From contig JANBPK010000990.1 of the NCBI GenBank assembly GCA_027579435.1, forward strand, positions 1 through 37,781: a stretch of 37,781 nt of DNA, given 5' to 3'. The DNA is from Candolleomyces eurysporus. Lineage: Eukaryota; Basidiomycota; Agaricomycetes; Agaricales; Psathyrellaceae. A program made the position numbers and the translations under genes. Below the pieces are notes generated by a model. It worked only from the letters and a program-made list of their open reading frames with translations, was not told the origin of the DNA and did no database searches. This document shows, in pieces, positions 1 through 10,970 of this stretch (the first letter of the stretch is position 1; every line of letters begins with the position of its first letter).

Positions 1-208
1 ATGTCTGTAACGAAATTCAGGAACACCAGGCCAAGTAATACCACAAGAAGCCAAGGGGAAACCACAATGAGAATCAGGAATAGTACAGAAAAGGTGTTGT
101 AAGAAGCCCAAGAGGAAATCAAACAGCAAGCCCAACCATCATTGGTAGCCNAAAAAAAGGNAAAAAAAAAGACAATTAAAGAATTAAACAAAATAAAACA
201 TGAAACCT

Positions 209-1358
209 TTAATCCTCATCTGAATCCCAAACACCAGACGTAATGACGCTCTCCCAGATAGCATCATCATCAAGCTCTTCCACATCCGAGTCTCCAACAC
301 AAACACCAGCCACAGCCACAGCTACAGATGCAGGCAGAATCCCACGCTCAGGATCACCAGGACATGTCTTTAAAGAGTGTGCAGTCCAACCAGATGGAGA
401 CAGTGTCTTCTGACAACAGCAACATCCCCCAGCATGCTTCAACTTGAGACGATCCTGCTCAGTGAGGGGAGGGAGCAAAGCGGATGAGGATGGGCCTCCA
501 GGAACAGAGATAGACCTCTGGTGAACAGCCCCCTCCCCCAGCATTGAGCTCCAGGTTGATGCCATAAGGCTGATGAGCGAGTCAACCTTGATTCCGAGGC
601 CTCTAAATGCCTCAGGTACTTGTACCCTGCAGTTTTAAATGCCAAGAAATACGGCTTCGAAGGCCCTGTGATTGTGTGACTGTACTGCTATTTATGTCTT
701 CAACATAACCTTGCCCCCATGGTCACCACATCTTTACCTGCCCTTTGTTTAGGTTCAGAGAAAAATTGTAAAGTACAGATATAACTGAAAGGTGCATCTT
801 AGAACCAGAGGCCTCGGAATATGCCGTGTGCAGCGACGGCCCACTACAAACAAGTGGTATCATACGCTAACCCAGAAACAGCACAAACCCGAAGCGAGAG
901 CAAAGGGTTGCTGAAGAAGAGAAAGTGGTGTTTGAAGACAGTGTCAGAGACCTTGTAAGTACCACCAGCCAAGCCCAGGATACCACGTGCGCTTTGGAGG
1001 GCAGTGACAAAATCGGGAAAAGGCTGGCCGTCTTGACGATCACATAGAATGTAGCGAGAGCATCCATCTTCCAACCAGAGGGAATGAACCGTTCTGTGAC
1101 CTTTGTGGTGAAGTCAGCATAGGTGGTCAAGACCTTCAGGGTATCCCAATTCTCCCCCCACCACTGTGAAGCCTCAGGAGCCTCCATCTTCAACCTGGCA
1201 AGAAGGATCTTCAGGCTAGCCTTGAGTTCACAGTCAGGATGCATGATGGAGTACACCTCAAAGGCATCCTCACAGCAATCCAACCAGGCCTTCACTGAGC
1301 TAGCTGTCAATGGAGCAGTGAGAGCAGGCACATTGATCTTTGGGGTAGCTGAAGACAT
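209..1358 (-). pseudogene. Ty3/gypsy-type gag remnant, frameshifted
   Basis: Decayed capsid/nucleocapsid gene of an LTR retrotransposon. The start is the ATG at 1358, whose product opens with MSSATPKINVPAL. The next part reads as a basidiomycete gag helical domain, with the motif KAWLDCCEDAFEVY and then W-rich segments. A frameshift near 1045 moves the frame to the segment RQDGQPFPDFVTALQSARG (about 1050-870). After a broken stretch with stops at about 640-870, the frame resumes with VPEAFRGLGIKVDSLISLM and a degenerate zinc knuckle of the form C-x2-C-x9-H-x5-C at about 420-360. The tail is acidic (VEELDDDAIWESV) and ends at the stop at 209. No protease, RT or integrase follows to the left, so only gag is present. 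The LTR at 1460 lies just upstream, so the native promoter region is cut off. The gag family assignment is from memory of motif style; the breaks are seen directly. Confidence 0.65.
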
Positions 1359-1459
1359 GGCGCGCAAAAATGTTTGCCAAGGAGACCCAGTAGGAATGGG
1401 AATGTGAGATAGATGTGGCGGTAGAGTGCAGGAGTTGGAGGACAAATTGGGCACCACGG

Positions 1460-2811
1460 TGATGTGCAGGTAGTGAACTAGGGCGCTCTAACAACAAAAC
1501 TATAGAACTAAAACACACACATACAACCACAACAACACAACACACCAAATACCTTCGTGAAGATAAAGGCGGGCAAAGGGTATGGGTAAAAGCTCTAAGT
1601 CTAGTCAAAAGAGGCTTCTAGAACTCTTCTTGTACAATTACATGTTCGAGGGGGAGCTAAGGCTCAACCAGCAACGATAGAAATGCTTCACGAAGTGACT
1701 TTGCTAACACACAGTAAGGTTCAAGATACGATGGATGACTTTGTGAACAGAGGAACATGGCCTCAAGCAACTTTAGCACAAGAACAATTTGATAAAATGC
1801 AAGCAACACGACTCTGATTGACTTTGCAAACTTAAACACTCTTTTCTCGATAACAGATGGCTCTCGTAGATTCCTGGGAACACGGTCCCAACATGAAATA
1901 CAAATGCTGGCTACCCGCTATTGATGTAATAGATAAAACAGAGATGTATATATAGGTAATTATTGTTTGGCAAACAGACAAAGAAACAAATAGATGACAG
2001 AGACAGAGAGAGATAAGAAACACAATCACATGAGGGTATCAAAGGCCGAGAGTTGAGTCTCGAACTTTAGAACGCAGCCCAGGCGCTTCACAAACCTGTC
2101 CTGGATGCAGCTGTTGTCTAGTCCATATGGATGTTCACTGAGGACTGCTTCCAGAGAGTGCGCCCTTCCGTTCGCAAACCCAATCCAACAAATTGATCTG
2201 AACTTTGGGTGCTTGGCTCCACCAAGCCACACTGCTTCACTACTCTGCTGACTCTTTCTTTCTCTTGGCTGCGGACAGGCTGACTGAGCTTTGGGTTGAT
2301 GACCCCATACACTTTAGTTGTGCTTTCCGGTTTTCCGTACAGGTTTGTGAACTTTGGACGATCCTCCGAAACCCATCAATGAACACTAATACCTTCCAAA
2401 GATAGTAAGGTCAGCGCTTATTGACTTGACGGATTGACGATCATGTTCTCAAAGCCATCGGCTACTTCACAAAGACTTCGGCTTAGCAATGTCAGGGCAA
2501 ATTCCCTTGTAGTATGCATAACTTCTGCTGATATTGTCCCTTGCCAGGTCAGGCATATCAGGTAGCTTCAATCCTAGTTGTAGTTGTTTCAGATACGTTC
2601 ACAAGGCCTTCGCAAACTTAAAGTACTGTTGTAGAACTGTCTTACTCGTCTTTCTCATCTCTGCTAGGTAGTCTGCTTAGTTGGCAACCAGGGAAAGCTC
2701 CAACTCTATAGTTCCCAACTTCATGAAGATCTTCTTTATACATAAGTCAGTTCACAAACATTAAGAACAGGTTTGCAAATTTTATAGGGTGTTCGCGCAA
2801 TCAGCGCATCA
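1460..2811 (-). mobile_element. Solo LTR, copy A (family ABC), with 4-bp duplication
   Basis: The 1352-bp sequence starts TGATGTGC and ends GCGCATCA, imperfect inverted ends with the TG...CA rule of LTRs. It is flanked by a perfect 4-bp duplication, ACGG (1456-1459 and 2812-2815). Copies B (2856-4211, inverted) and C (22352-23701, same orientation) share the whole length. By comparison with families G and H, whose ends begin TGATRC, this copy is in minus orientation. No internal domain is attached, so it is a solo LTR. Many sites that are TTCGCGAA-like in copy B are TTTGCAAA or TTCACGAA here, which is CpG decay. Confidence 0.85.
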
Positions 2812-2855
2812 ACGGTTGGAGATGAGGGTGCAGAAAGTACACAGTGACAATGCAT
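2812..2855. other. 44-bp spacer between inverted LTRs A and B
   Basis: This short unique stretch separates two 1.35-kb inverted LTR copies. Its first four bases are the right copy of the ACGG duplication of LTR A. Nothing else is recognisable. Confidence 0.7.
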
Positions 2856-4211
2856 TGATACGCCGTCTGCGTAGACACCCTCTCAAATTCGCGAATCTAT
2901 TCGTAGAGTTCGCGAATCGATGTAGATAATTAAAGAGATCTTCTTGAAGGAAGGGAAATATAAGAGTTGGAGTTAGCCCTGACTGTCAACTAAGCAGACG
3001 CCCTAGAGCACGAAAGAACATTGAGTAAGACGGTTCTGCGACGACACTTTAAGTTCACGAAGGTCTCGCGAGCGTATCTGAAACGCAGTCATACTATTCG
3101 AAGTCTAACTAGCATGCCTGACCTGGCGAGGTACGATGCTAGAGGGAGTTGTGCACATTACAAGGGAATTCGCCCTGACATTCGCTAAGCCGAAGACTTC
3201 ACGAAGCAGCCGGTGGCTTCAAGAAATAATGAGCGATCCGCTAAGTCAATAAGCGTTGATGTGACCCAAATTGGAAGGAATGGAAGCAGTGATCAATATT
3301 GGACAGCTAATCCAAAGTTCGTGAACCTGCTCGGAAAACCGGAAAGTACGACTAAAGCTTATGTGGTCATAACCCCGAAGCTCAGTCAGCCTGCCCATAG
3401 CCAAGAGAAGGAAAGAGTCAGCAGAGTAGTGAAGCAGTATGGCTCGGTGGAGCCAAGCATCCAAAATTTGGATCAATTCGTCAGATTAGGTGCGCAAACG
3501 GAAGGGCGGGCTCTCCGGAAGCAATCCTCGGTGAATATCCATGCGGACTCGACAACAGCCGCGTCCAGAACAGGTTTGCGAAGCGCCTGGGCTGCGTTCT
3601 ATGGTTTGAGACTCAACTCTCGGCCTTCGATACCCTCATGTGATTGTGTTTCTTATCTCTCTCTGTCTCTGTCATCTATTTGTTTCGTTGCCTGATTGCC
3701 AAACAATAATTGCCTATATCTACGTCTCTGTTTTACTGGTATTATCATTAGCGGGTAGCTAACGTTTGTATTTCGCGTCGGGACCGTGTTCCCAGGAATC
3801 TACGAGAGCCATCTGTTATCAAGAAAAGAGTGTTTAAGTTCGCGAAGTCAATCAGAGTTGTGTTGCTTGCGTATTATTGAATCGTTCTTGAGTTAAAGTT
3901 GCTTGAGGCCGTGTCCTCTGTTCGCAAAGTTATCCATCGTATCTCGAACCCTACCGTGTGTTAGCAAAGTTCACTTTGTGNAAGCATTTCTATCATTGCT
4001 GGTTGAGCCTTAGCTCCCCCTCGAACTTGTGATTGTACAAGAAGAGTTCTAGAAGCCTCTGTCGACTAGACTTAGAGCTTTTACCTATACCCCCTTGCCC
4101 ACCTTTATCTTCACAAAGGTATTTGGTGTGTTGTGTTGTTGTGGTTGTGTGTGTGTGTTTTAGTTCTATAGTTTGGTTGTTAGAGCACCCTAGTTCGCTA
4201 CCTGCACATCA
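2856..4211 (+). mobile_element. Solo LTR, copy B (family ABC), inverted to A
   Basis: The 1356-bp sequence runs from TGATACGC to GCACATCA and matches the reverse complement of copies A and C over its full length. It is the most CpG-rich copy, with intact motifs such as ATTCGCGAATC and GTTCGCGAATC near its start. The flanks are GCAT on the left and GCGA on the right, so the duplication is not exact. It abuts the truncated end of the transposase-like pseudogene at 4212. The 160-codon open frame inside it (3213-3695) is not considered a gene. Confidence 0.82.
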
Positions 4212-7200
4212 GCGATAGTCACTAGTTGTCTCAAGCGGGACTCCCAAGACCTGCTCTTCTGCATGGCTTATATGGCATGAAACGAGCATTTCTGGCAGGA
4301 ACGGGGGTAAGGTTCCATCATTCTCAGATAGATGTTGCTCTATCATATGATAGATGAGGTTGTATTTCCAAAATGTTGGAATCTGAGACTGTTCCTCTGA
4401 GTTTGAGAGGCAGAGAGAGCACGGAATAGGAACATTTGTGCATGGCTGAGACACCAAATACTCAGCTGCCCTGGAGTATATCATTTTTGTATAATGATGC
4501 TGGCAGTTGGATAGCACAGTGTAGCGGCCTTGTGTGCCTTTTTTCAGCTGGGTTTTGAATCGGTTGACCCCCCACACCAGCCACATGGATTAGGTCCAAT
4601 CTAGGTGCAAGTCAGCAACCAAGGAACTGCATTTAATTGGATTATGCTCGTACCTTGACACCTTCTTTCAAGCATGGCTCCAAGATCCCTCAAAGAGATA
4701 GCAGTATGTGTTTCCCAACGTGATTTTGCAGCATTCGGGGTTTACATGAGATTCCACACTGGGGACACTCAACGGAATCAGTTCCAGATAACTTTGTGAA
4801 CTGAAAAGGCATTTGAGCACTATCCACACAGAAATAGACTTGACCATCCAAGGAATAAGGGAGTTGCTTTGTGGTAATGAGTGGAAGATCTTCAATTTTT
4901 GCAAGAATTGCATCGGATTCAGGCTCGAGCAAGCCCCACAGCAACCCAAGCAATTTATCAAGTGTATCCTGCAGGAATATCCAAGTATGGAACTCTGCAG
5001 ATGAGTAGATCTCTGTGTTGATGACAGAGAACTGAGTTCCAGGTACGGTGACCACAAAATCTTGACTCGAAAGTGGTGTGTTGGTAAGCAGATCTGTGAT
5101 TGGGATCCAGCGGCAATTCCAAATCCATTTCAATGCTCCCTCCGAGCCTTGGTCACTTTGTGGCTGGAGGTCTATAACCTGTCCAACAACAGTAACGTGG
5201 TCAAGCTCAGTCCTCTTGATGTCGAAAACAATTCATCCTGTTGTAGTCTTGAAATTTAGGACTTCAAGAACAGCTACGCAGATTGAGTCTCCGCTCTGGA
5301 CCAGAATTGCTCCAAGGTCCTTGTTGACGATCGAGGCTTCCCTGTCCAAGCTCAAGGAAGAATGCATTGTTGCCCATGGTTTGTGGTTTCTCTCCACAAT
5401 GCTTCTCATGGTCATTCCTGCATTATGGAATGGATGCATTGTAACTTTCCAAGCAGAGTCTGAGACGAGATACTTTGGAACAATCGATGACTTATGATAC
5501 TGCTTCCTGTTGATTTCAAAGAATTTCGAATGTTGCGGGCAGGCAACTGGATCCAAGGACACCAACTGTTTGAGTTCAAGTCCATATACTTTGTCAGTAT
5601 TTGTTTGTGTGAGGACTGAAATGGAATCTTGAGTTGGTCCGGCAGGATTGGGGATATTTGCTGTGGTTTCCAGTGATGGTGAATCGTCGAATTCAGTGAT
5701 AAGGTCCAGATGATCTCCATCAGCTGCCCTTGAGCCAACATATTGTCCAAAGGGACGCATGAAATCAACACTGCTTCCTGGGTTGGCAAAAATGAGTTCC
5801 CAATCTATGACACCCTCATCTCCAAATTCTTCTCACAAGATTGCAGTTGCATCATCTCTTCCCATCAAAAAAACCTTGACCAAGTCTACCGAGCCTACTG
5901 TGACTTTGCCTTTCCATGAGGCCGGGTTAATGTGATCAACACCTTCGACGTTTTCCATATTGCGTTGCACATGACCACGATAGAGGTCTGGGTGTGCCTC
6001 GTAAATGCGATTTATTTCTGCCCCAATAACAAGTCAATGGGAGAGCTGGAGAATGTCAAAATTTCGAGCATGATCTTGAGTTTGGACATGCAAAAAAACA
6101 CCTTCGAGGCGATCTGTTCTGGTGAAAAATATGTAGAACTTGAGATTTGGATCAAGAGTTTGAAGTTGAGCCACCATGACAAAGATGCATTTTAGAATGG
6201 AGATGGAGTCAGCGTAAGTGGTGGAGCCAATGATGCTACCTCTGTGGCAACGATACAGGGCAAAAATGAGGTGAAGATATGTTGATAGCTTTCTCATTTG
6301 CTCTGATAATGATCATTTGAAGTTGGTAAATGGTTCTGTGAAGTGGGAGGCAACCAGGCCAAAGAACTTGATTCGCTTGAATTGAAGTAGCTCGGATGGA
6401 CTTGCAGAGGCTCTGGGCTCGAGGCAAATGCTTTGGAGTTCCTGAAGGAGATTCAGGGCAATTGGAACGTTCTGCTTGTCCACCCGATTGAGGAGTTGGT
6501 CGATGCACTCAGCCGAAAGACCTGAATGACTGAGTGCAGTGCGTACATCCACTGAGTTTATGGTTGTTTCCCAAACCTGCATCATTAATTGGCGTGAGTG
6601 TGTCATTTGAGCAAGCCATTTGAAAACATGCTTTGGATTGCATGAGCCAACAAGCCCATTCTTCCCAGACTGTAAGTTGAGTCCTGAGAGCTGCACAAGG
6701 ATCTTCATTACATCTGATCCCTCCGAGTTGCTCAATTCCTCACCCAGACCCACCATAAACCGCATGCTACGGAAGGATGCTTCTCCATCAGTAGAAAGTT
6801 GCAAAATTGGACCATGCCATGCCTTTCCCATTGGGTGTTTGTTGTATATCTGAATGAAATGATTGACCAATTCAGCAATTCCTTTGCCTTTCTCAGCCTT
6901 GCACTAAGCAAAACAGGTGCTGGATGATAGTGATCTTTGGCCAAGATTGGTGTCAATGCGAAGACAGTTCCATCCTTTCCATAGTGCCAATTCCCATCAG
7001 TGAGACCCTGCTTAAGTGGCTTGAGATCTTCTTCAAATGACTGCATAACCTTTGTCTGCCCGCTTGAATGCTCCCTGCACAAGCCGAGTACCACATTTTG
7101 ATCCATATCATAGTGTGGCACCTCCTCCAGTGCGATTCCATCAATCATCAAGTTCATTCCAAGTGTGGTTAAGGAAGGTGGTAGTTGTCCCGAATTGCCG

Positions 7201-7712
7201 AGAAGCTGGGTGATATTCTCTTGAATCTTCCCGTCAGTTAGAGTATCTGCAGATACAGAGAGCTTTGGAAGTTTCTTGTAGCATCGGAGTGTTGACTCAG
7301 ATGGTAGATGGTATGATTTCTGCATTGTATATAACAGAAGAGGACCCCTGAGAGCTTTGACAAGAAAAGCAATATTATATTCTCGATCAGACCAGTTGCC
7401 ATTTGGACGGTAAACACCAGAAATGATCATATCCAATTTCTTGGAGATCATAGTAGGAGAGTAGCAAGTGAGAGCTTGAGTGCATGAGCTGCACCTGGAA
7501 TGTTGTTGGTGGAAATCTTCATGAGCACTCTGTGCCAGTTGTCTACTTAAACTTCAAGACGTGCTATCTGACGCTTCAATGCAGAGTTCTACATAGTAAT
7601 TAGAGTCAAAGCCACAATCATAACACGCACGCAATANTTTTTCACTCACTTGGCTTAGAATTCGCTTGTTGACCTTCCAAGCTTTGAGAATAGCATTGAT
7701 TAACTGCTCCAC
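4212..7712 (-). pseudogene. P-element-like transposase pseudogene of a multi-copy Agaricomycete family
   Basis: Fragments in shifting minus-strand frames read in order as one protein family of about 1000 residues. Near 7550-7460 is a segment with WHRVLMKISTNNIPG. A frame from 7451 holds SGVYRPNGNWSDREY and, at about 7142, LMIDGIALEEV. After a frameshift near 6900 comes LSTDGEASFRSMRF at about 6795. Further pieces include NPASWKGKVTVGSVDL (about 5920-5880) and MRPFGQYVG (5760). Two zinc-finger-like pieces follow: C-x2-C-x11-H-x3-H near 4770-4700, and one with NVPIPCSLC and C-x2-C-x18-H-x4-H near 4430-4340. The IDxIALE...SDGE-like pair resembles the first catalytic aspartates of P-element/THAP9 RNase-H-like transposases; that link is inference. 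The family itself recurs in Agaricomycete genomes. Stops and frameshifts are numerous. LTR B truncates the 3' end, and LTR fragment F1 truncates the 5' end at 7712. Confidence 0.55.
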
Positions 7713-7926
7713 TGAAGTGATCGAGTATGGCGAGACTACTAACACACAAACTAACACCTAACACTAACTCCAAGTCGAGCTGTGCAAGGTAAGTATTATG
7801 TATAAACCTTTGATAGTCGTGCTGCACCAAAATGGGGGTGCGAGTATGGGGGGTAGTGTAGAGTATTAAGAATTTACAGGTTCTCTCTCTTGTGCACACT
7901 AGTTCCAAGTAATCGAGGAGTACTCA
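7713..7926 (-). mobile_element. LTR fragment F1 (family F), truncated
   Basis: It matches the first 214 bp of the complete family-F LTR at 29096-30377, starting TGAAGTGATCGAG. In LTR orientation this is the 3' end of the LTR on the minus strand. The flank is CCAC. It breaks off where the foldback element starts at 7927, and its missing remainder is not found on the far side of the foldback. The stretch 7557-7712 just before it is coding remnant of the neighbouring pseudogene. Confidence 0.75.
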
Positions 7927-9051
7927 CACTGGGTGCATCAAATAATATTTCTAGTGAAAATATTTAAAGAATATCAAGTAAGTATGTGGTGTATTTCTTA
8001 AATAGTTCCAAAAGAACTATGGTGCAATTATAATAATGATTTTGTCTTTGTACTTCCTGTCTCAAGCAAGTAGAACTATTCTGGAAATATGAGTCCCTGA
8101 TATCAAAAGGTTTTGCTCAATTTTTGCCTTCTTTGATGTGGAGAATATTGTGAAAATGAGGTGTATCAGTGGCAACATATTTCATGCAGCAAATATTTTG
8201 ATAATATTCTTGGAAATATGGTCCACATATTTCATTCTGTCTTTCTCTCGTATTTCCCAAAGTTGGTGAGTGTAAATATTTTGGCAACACTGAATGGCTG
8301 CCACTGGGCCCTGATACAAGTATGACCAATCAGACATGCATGCAACATTAGTGTGACAAGCAAAAGTCCGACTTGTGACAAAACACGACAAATGAACCTC
8401 TGACTCACGACACAGGGTGACAGTCAGAGTTTGATTTTTTCGTGCTGTGTCATGGGTTGGAGCTTCATTTGTTGTGTTTTGTCACAAGTCAGACTTTTGC
8501 TTGTCATGNTTTTGTTGCAAGTTGGACTTTTGCTTGTCGTGTTTTGTCGCAAGTTGGACTTTTGCTTGTCGTGTTTTGTCGCAAGTCAGACTTTGCTTGT
8601 CTCGTTTTTGTTGCAATTTGTCACACTAATGTCGCATGCATGTCTGATTGGTCATACTTGTATCAGGGCCCAGTGGCAGCTATTCAGTGTTGCCAAAATA
8701 TTTACACTCACCAACTTTGGGAAATATGAGAGAAAGACAGAATGAAATATGTGGACCATATTTCCAAGAATATTATCAAAATATTTGCTGCATGAAATAT
8801 GTTGCCACTGACACACCTCATTTTTCACAATATTCTCCACATCAAAGAAGGCAAAAATTGAGCAAAAACTTTTGATATCAGGGACTCATATTTCCAGAAT
8901 ATTTCTACTTGCTTGAGACAGGAAGTACAAAGACAAAATCATTATTATAATTGCACCATAGTTCTTTTGGAACTATTTAAGAAATACACCACATACTTAC
9001 TTGATATTCTTTAAATATTTTCACTGGAAATATTATTTGATTCACCCAGTG
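7927..9051. mobile_element. Foldback (long-palindrome) CACTA-type non-autonomous element
   Basis: The element starts CACTGGGTG and ends CACCCAGTG, and is bounded by a perfect 3-bp duplication TCA (7924-7926 and 9052-9054). Its outer arms, 7927-8359 and 8618-9051, are near-perfect inverted repeats of about 433 bp. The pairing continues inward around a centre near 8425. A CACTG terminus plus a 3-bp duplication is the signature of CACTA/EnSpm elements. It carries no transposase. It sits between LTR fragment F1 and a truncated copia element. The flanks are not continuous parts of one sequence, so the locus was also rearranged. Confidence 0.82.
8476..8617. repeat. 32-bp tandem repeat in the foldback loop, about 4.4 copies
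   Basis: Units begin at 8476, 8508, 8541, 8573 and 8604, each starting GTTTTGT(C/T)GCAAGT-like and ending with CTTGTCGT-like. The left arm holds only one corresponding unit (near 8353-8390). The array therefore expanded on the right side only and makes the palindrome asymmetric. Confidence 0.8.
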
Positions 9052-9054
9052 TCA

Positions 9055-10229
9055 CCGTGGCGAACAACGAGGAGGCAGCGATAAGACCTCACCAGCCACC
9101 ACCGGGGGAGACAAAGCAACCTGCGTCCTAGGTGAGACATAACTGCCCATCGTCGACTCGTCAAAAATCACATCATGCACGAACACAACCTTTCCATCCA
9201 ATCCCATAACCGTCCATCCAACTCTATCCGTTTCATACCCAAGGAAAATAGCCTCATAGCGCCGCATGTCTCCCTTTCTGCGCAGCTCCAGAGGAATGAG
9301 TGGATAGCAACAACAACTGAAAACCCGCAAATTCAACAGATCCGGTTTTACCCCCAGAAGTGCTTTGTAGGGCATCATACCCGAAGGAAGCGTCAAAGTT
9401 GTAAGCTGATTCCAAACATATTGCACGAACTTCACAGCCTACCCCCAGAAAGTCTGATTCAAGCCCGACACAATCATAAGCACAGCTGCCGAATCTTGAA
9501 TCGTCCAAACGTACCGTTCAGCCTTCCCATTTTGCTGGTGGGCGTAGCGAGCCGTCACCTGGTATGATATCCCCTGCATCTTGAAATGCTTCCCCAAAAC
9601 TCTGCCACACCATCAAGGCGAACCCAAACAATCTTTCTGTCCACCAAGGTAGAGAGCCTCACTTCAATGAACTTGAAGAAACCATAAGCCTTGTCCCTCG
9701 TCTTCAGCAAGCAGGTCCAAGCAAAGTTCGTTGCATTGTCAAAGAGTATAATGAAGTAACGGCATCCCATAGTGCATACCGGGAAAGGGCCACAGATGTT
9801 GATATGTACCAGTTTACCAGCCAACTGATATCTATAGCCATTGTTGTCGAAAGATGAAGCTGAATAGCGCCCCTGAATGCACGCAGTGCACTTGAAGTCA
9901 AGATCAAGGTCTAAAGATTCAACTCTAGTGAACACAGCGCCTTGCAGAACTGCACGGACTGAGTCCTGACTAGGATGACCCAAGCGACGGTGCCACAAAG
10001 ACGCTGTGAGTTTCGGAGGCACAAATGTAAAGTGTCCCCCTGCAGAAACTGCCTCTCCATCTGCATCTGCATCCGCCAGGAAAGCGTGAGGATGATTGCC
10101 GTCAAGAGGCACAGGGATGAAGTCGCAGGCCATGACCAACAAGCAACCAGATTGAGGTAGGACAAGGAAGGATGTAAGACGACTCCCCAGCTCATCATGC
10201 CAGCATATAGTCCGCCTATCCGAAAACAT
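9055..10229 (-). pseudogene. Copia element 2: integrase region, inactive
   Basis: Minus-strand frames encode the pre-integrase zinc-binding motif WHRRLGHPSQDSV followed by CTACIQGR, then the integrase core. The expected first catalytic aspartate in the H-x-DICGP motif is N (HINICGPF). The following NATNFAW and LLKTRDKAYGFF segments are conserved. The frame then breaks near 9600. It resumes at about 9440 as the integrase C-terminal part, RVFSCCCYPLIP through FLGYETDRVGW to DVIFDE. The piece ends at the foldback junction at 9054, so reverse transcriptase and RNase H are missing. It continues the protein in the adjoining region to the right. Its sequence differs clearly from the copia element at 24-28 kb. 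Confidence 0.8.
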
Positions 10230-10235
10230 GATCTT

Positions 10236-10970
10236 CTACTTGAGAACATCTGTGAGGGCACCAACCGAGAGTAGGTTTACAGGACAGGTAGGTGCATAAA
10301 GGCAATCCTCCAATGTGACAGCCATTGTGGTGCCATCCGTCAGGCAAACAGAGAATTTCACAATGCTCTTCCCATGGACAACCAAAGGCTTTGAGTTTGC
10401 CGTCCCAACATAAAGGCAAATGGGTGTGAAATCGTGGAACCAGAACAGGTTGTTAAGAACATGACGAGTGCACCTGGAGTCCACAACAGCATTGAAAGGA
10501 GTTTGGTGAGGGATACCAGAGTTCACAACCATGGCTGAATAGGCCTCAATCTCGGTCATGTAAGCAGCAGAAACCATGTTATATTCCTCCTCATCAACTG
10601 CATAAGACATGTCACCATTCTGGACTGAGGGATCTAACTCTATTGCTTGCGTGTTTGCAACCAGTGCCTCCGTCTCCTGGTCAGCATCTCCTTCATATTC
10701 TCCACCAATGTCCTGACCAATATCACCATCCATCAAATAGCTCTGATTGAATGAGGGACCCATCTTGTGGTGATTACCACCAGGCTTGAGGCATTGTGCC
10801 TTGGTATGACCAGGTATCTTGCAGTTTTCGCACACGGCATTTGAGAATTGTGCTCCCAGAATCCGACTTTGAGGGTCCTTCAAAAGGAGAGCAGACACAC
10901 TCCCACCAGCAATTGCTGGGTGAGAAGGCGCCATAGCAGCAGCCGCAACAGCAGAGGACGTGAGCTGGCA
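10236..10970 (-). pseudogene. Copia element 2: zinc knuckle and protease
   Basis: The frame holds a CCHC zinc knuckle, CENCKIPGHTKAQC (C-x2-C-x4-H-x4-C), an acidic linker, and the aspartic protease motif as VVDSRCTRHV near 10490. Active copies of this type carry DSG, so the glycine next to the catalytic aspartate has become arginine. The segment DCLYAPTCPVNLLSVGAL after it is the usual end of the protease domain. A stop at 10236 separates it from the integrase frame. It is a degraded part of the same element as the neighbours on both sides. Confidence 0.8.

Noticed and set aside
3213..3695. 160-codon open frame inside LTR B
   Set aside because: The corresponding frames in copies A and C are shorter and carry stops and indels, and the reading has no domain. 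It is LTR sequence that is open by chance.
1460..4211. Treating copies A and B as terminal inverted repeats of one DNA transposon
   Set aside because: Each copy has its own TG...CA ends, A has its own 4-bp duplication, and copy C occurs alone. They are independent LTRs.
8476..8617. CRISPR-like array
   Set aside because: The units are adjacent tandem repeats without unique spacers and lie in the middle of a palindromic transposon of a eukaryote.
8431..8745. Cys/Leu-rich open frames of about 100 codons in the foldback centre
   Set aside because: They are translations of the 32-bp tandem repeat and one palindrome arm, open in several frames at once. This is not evidence of a protein.
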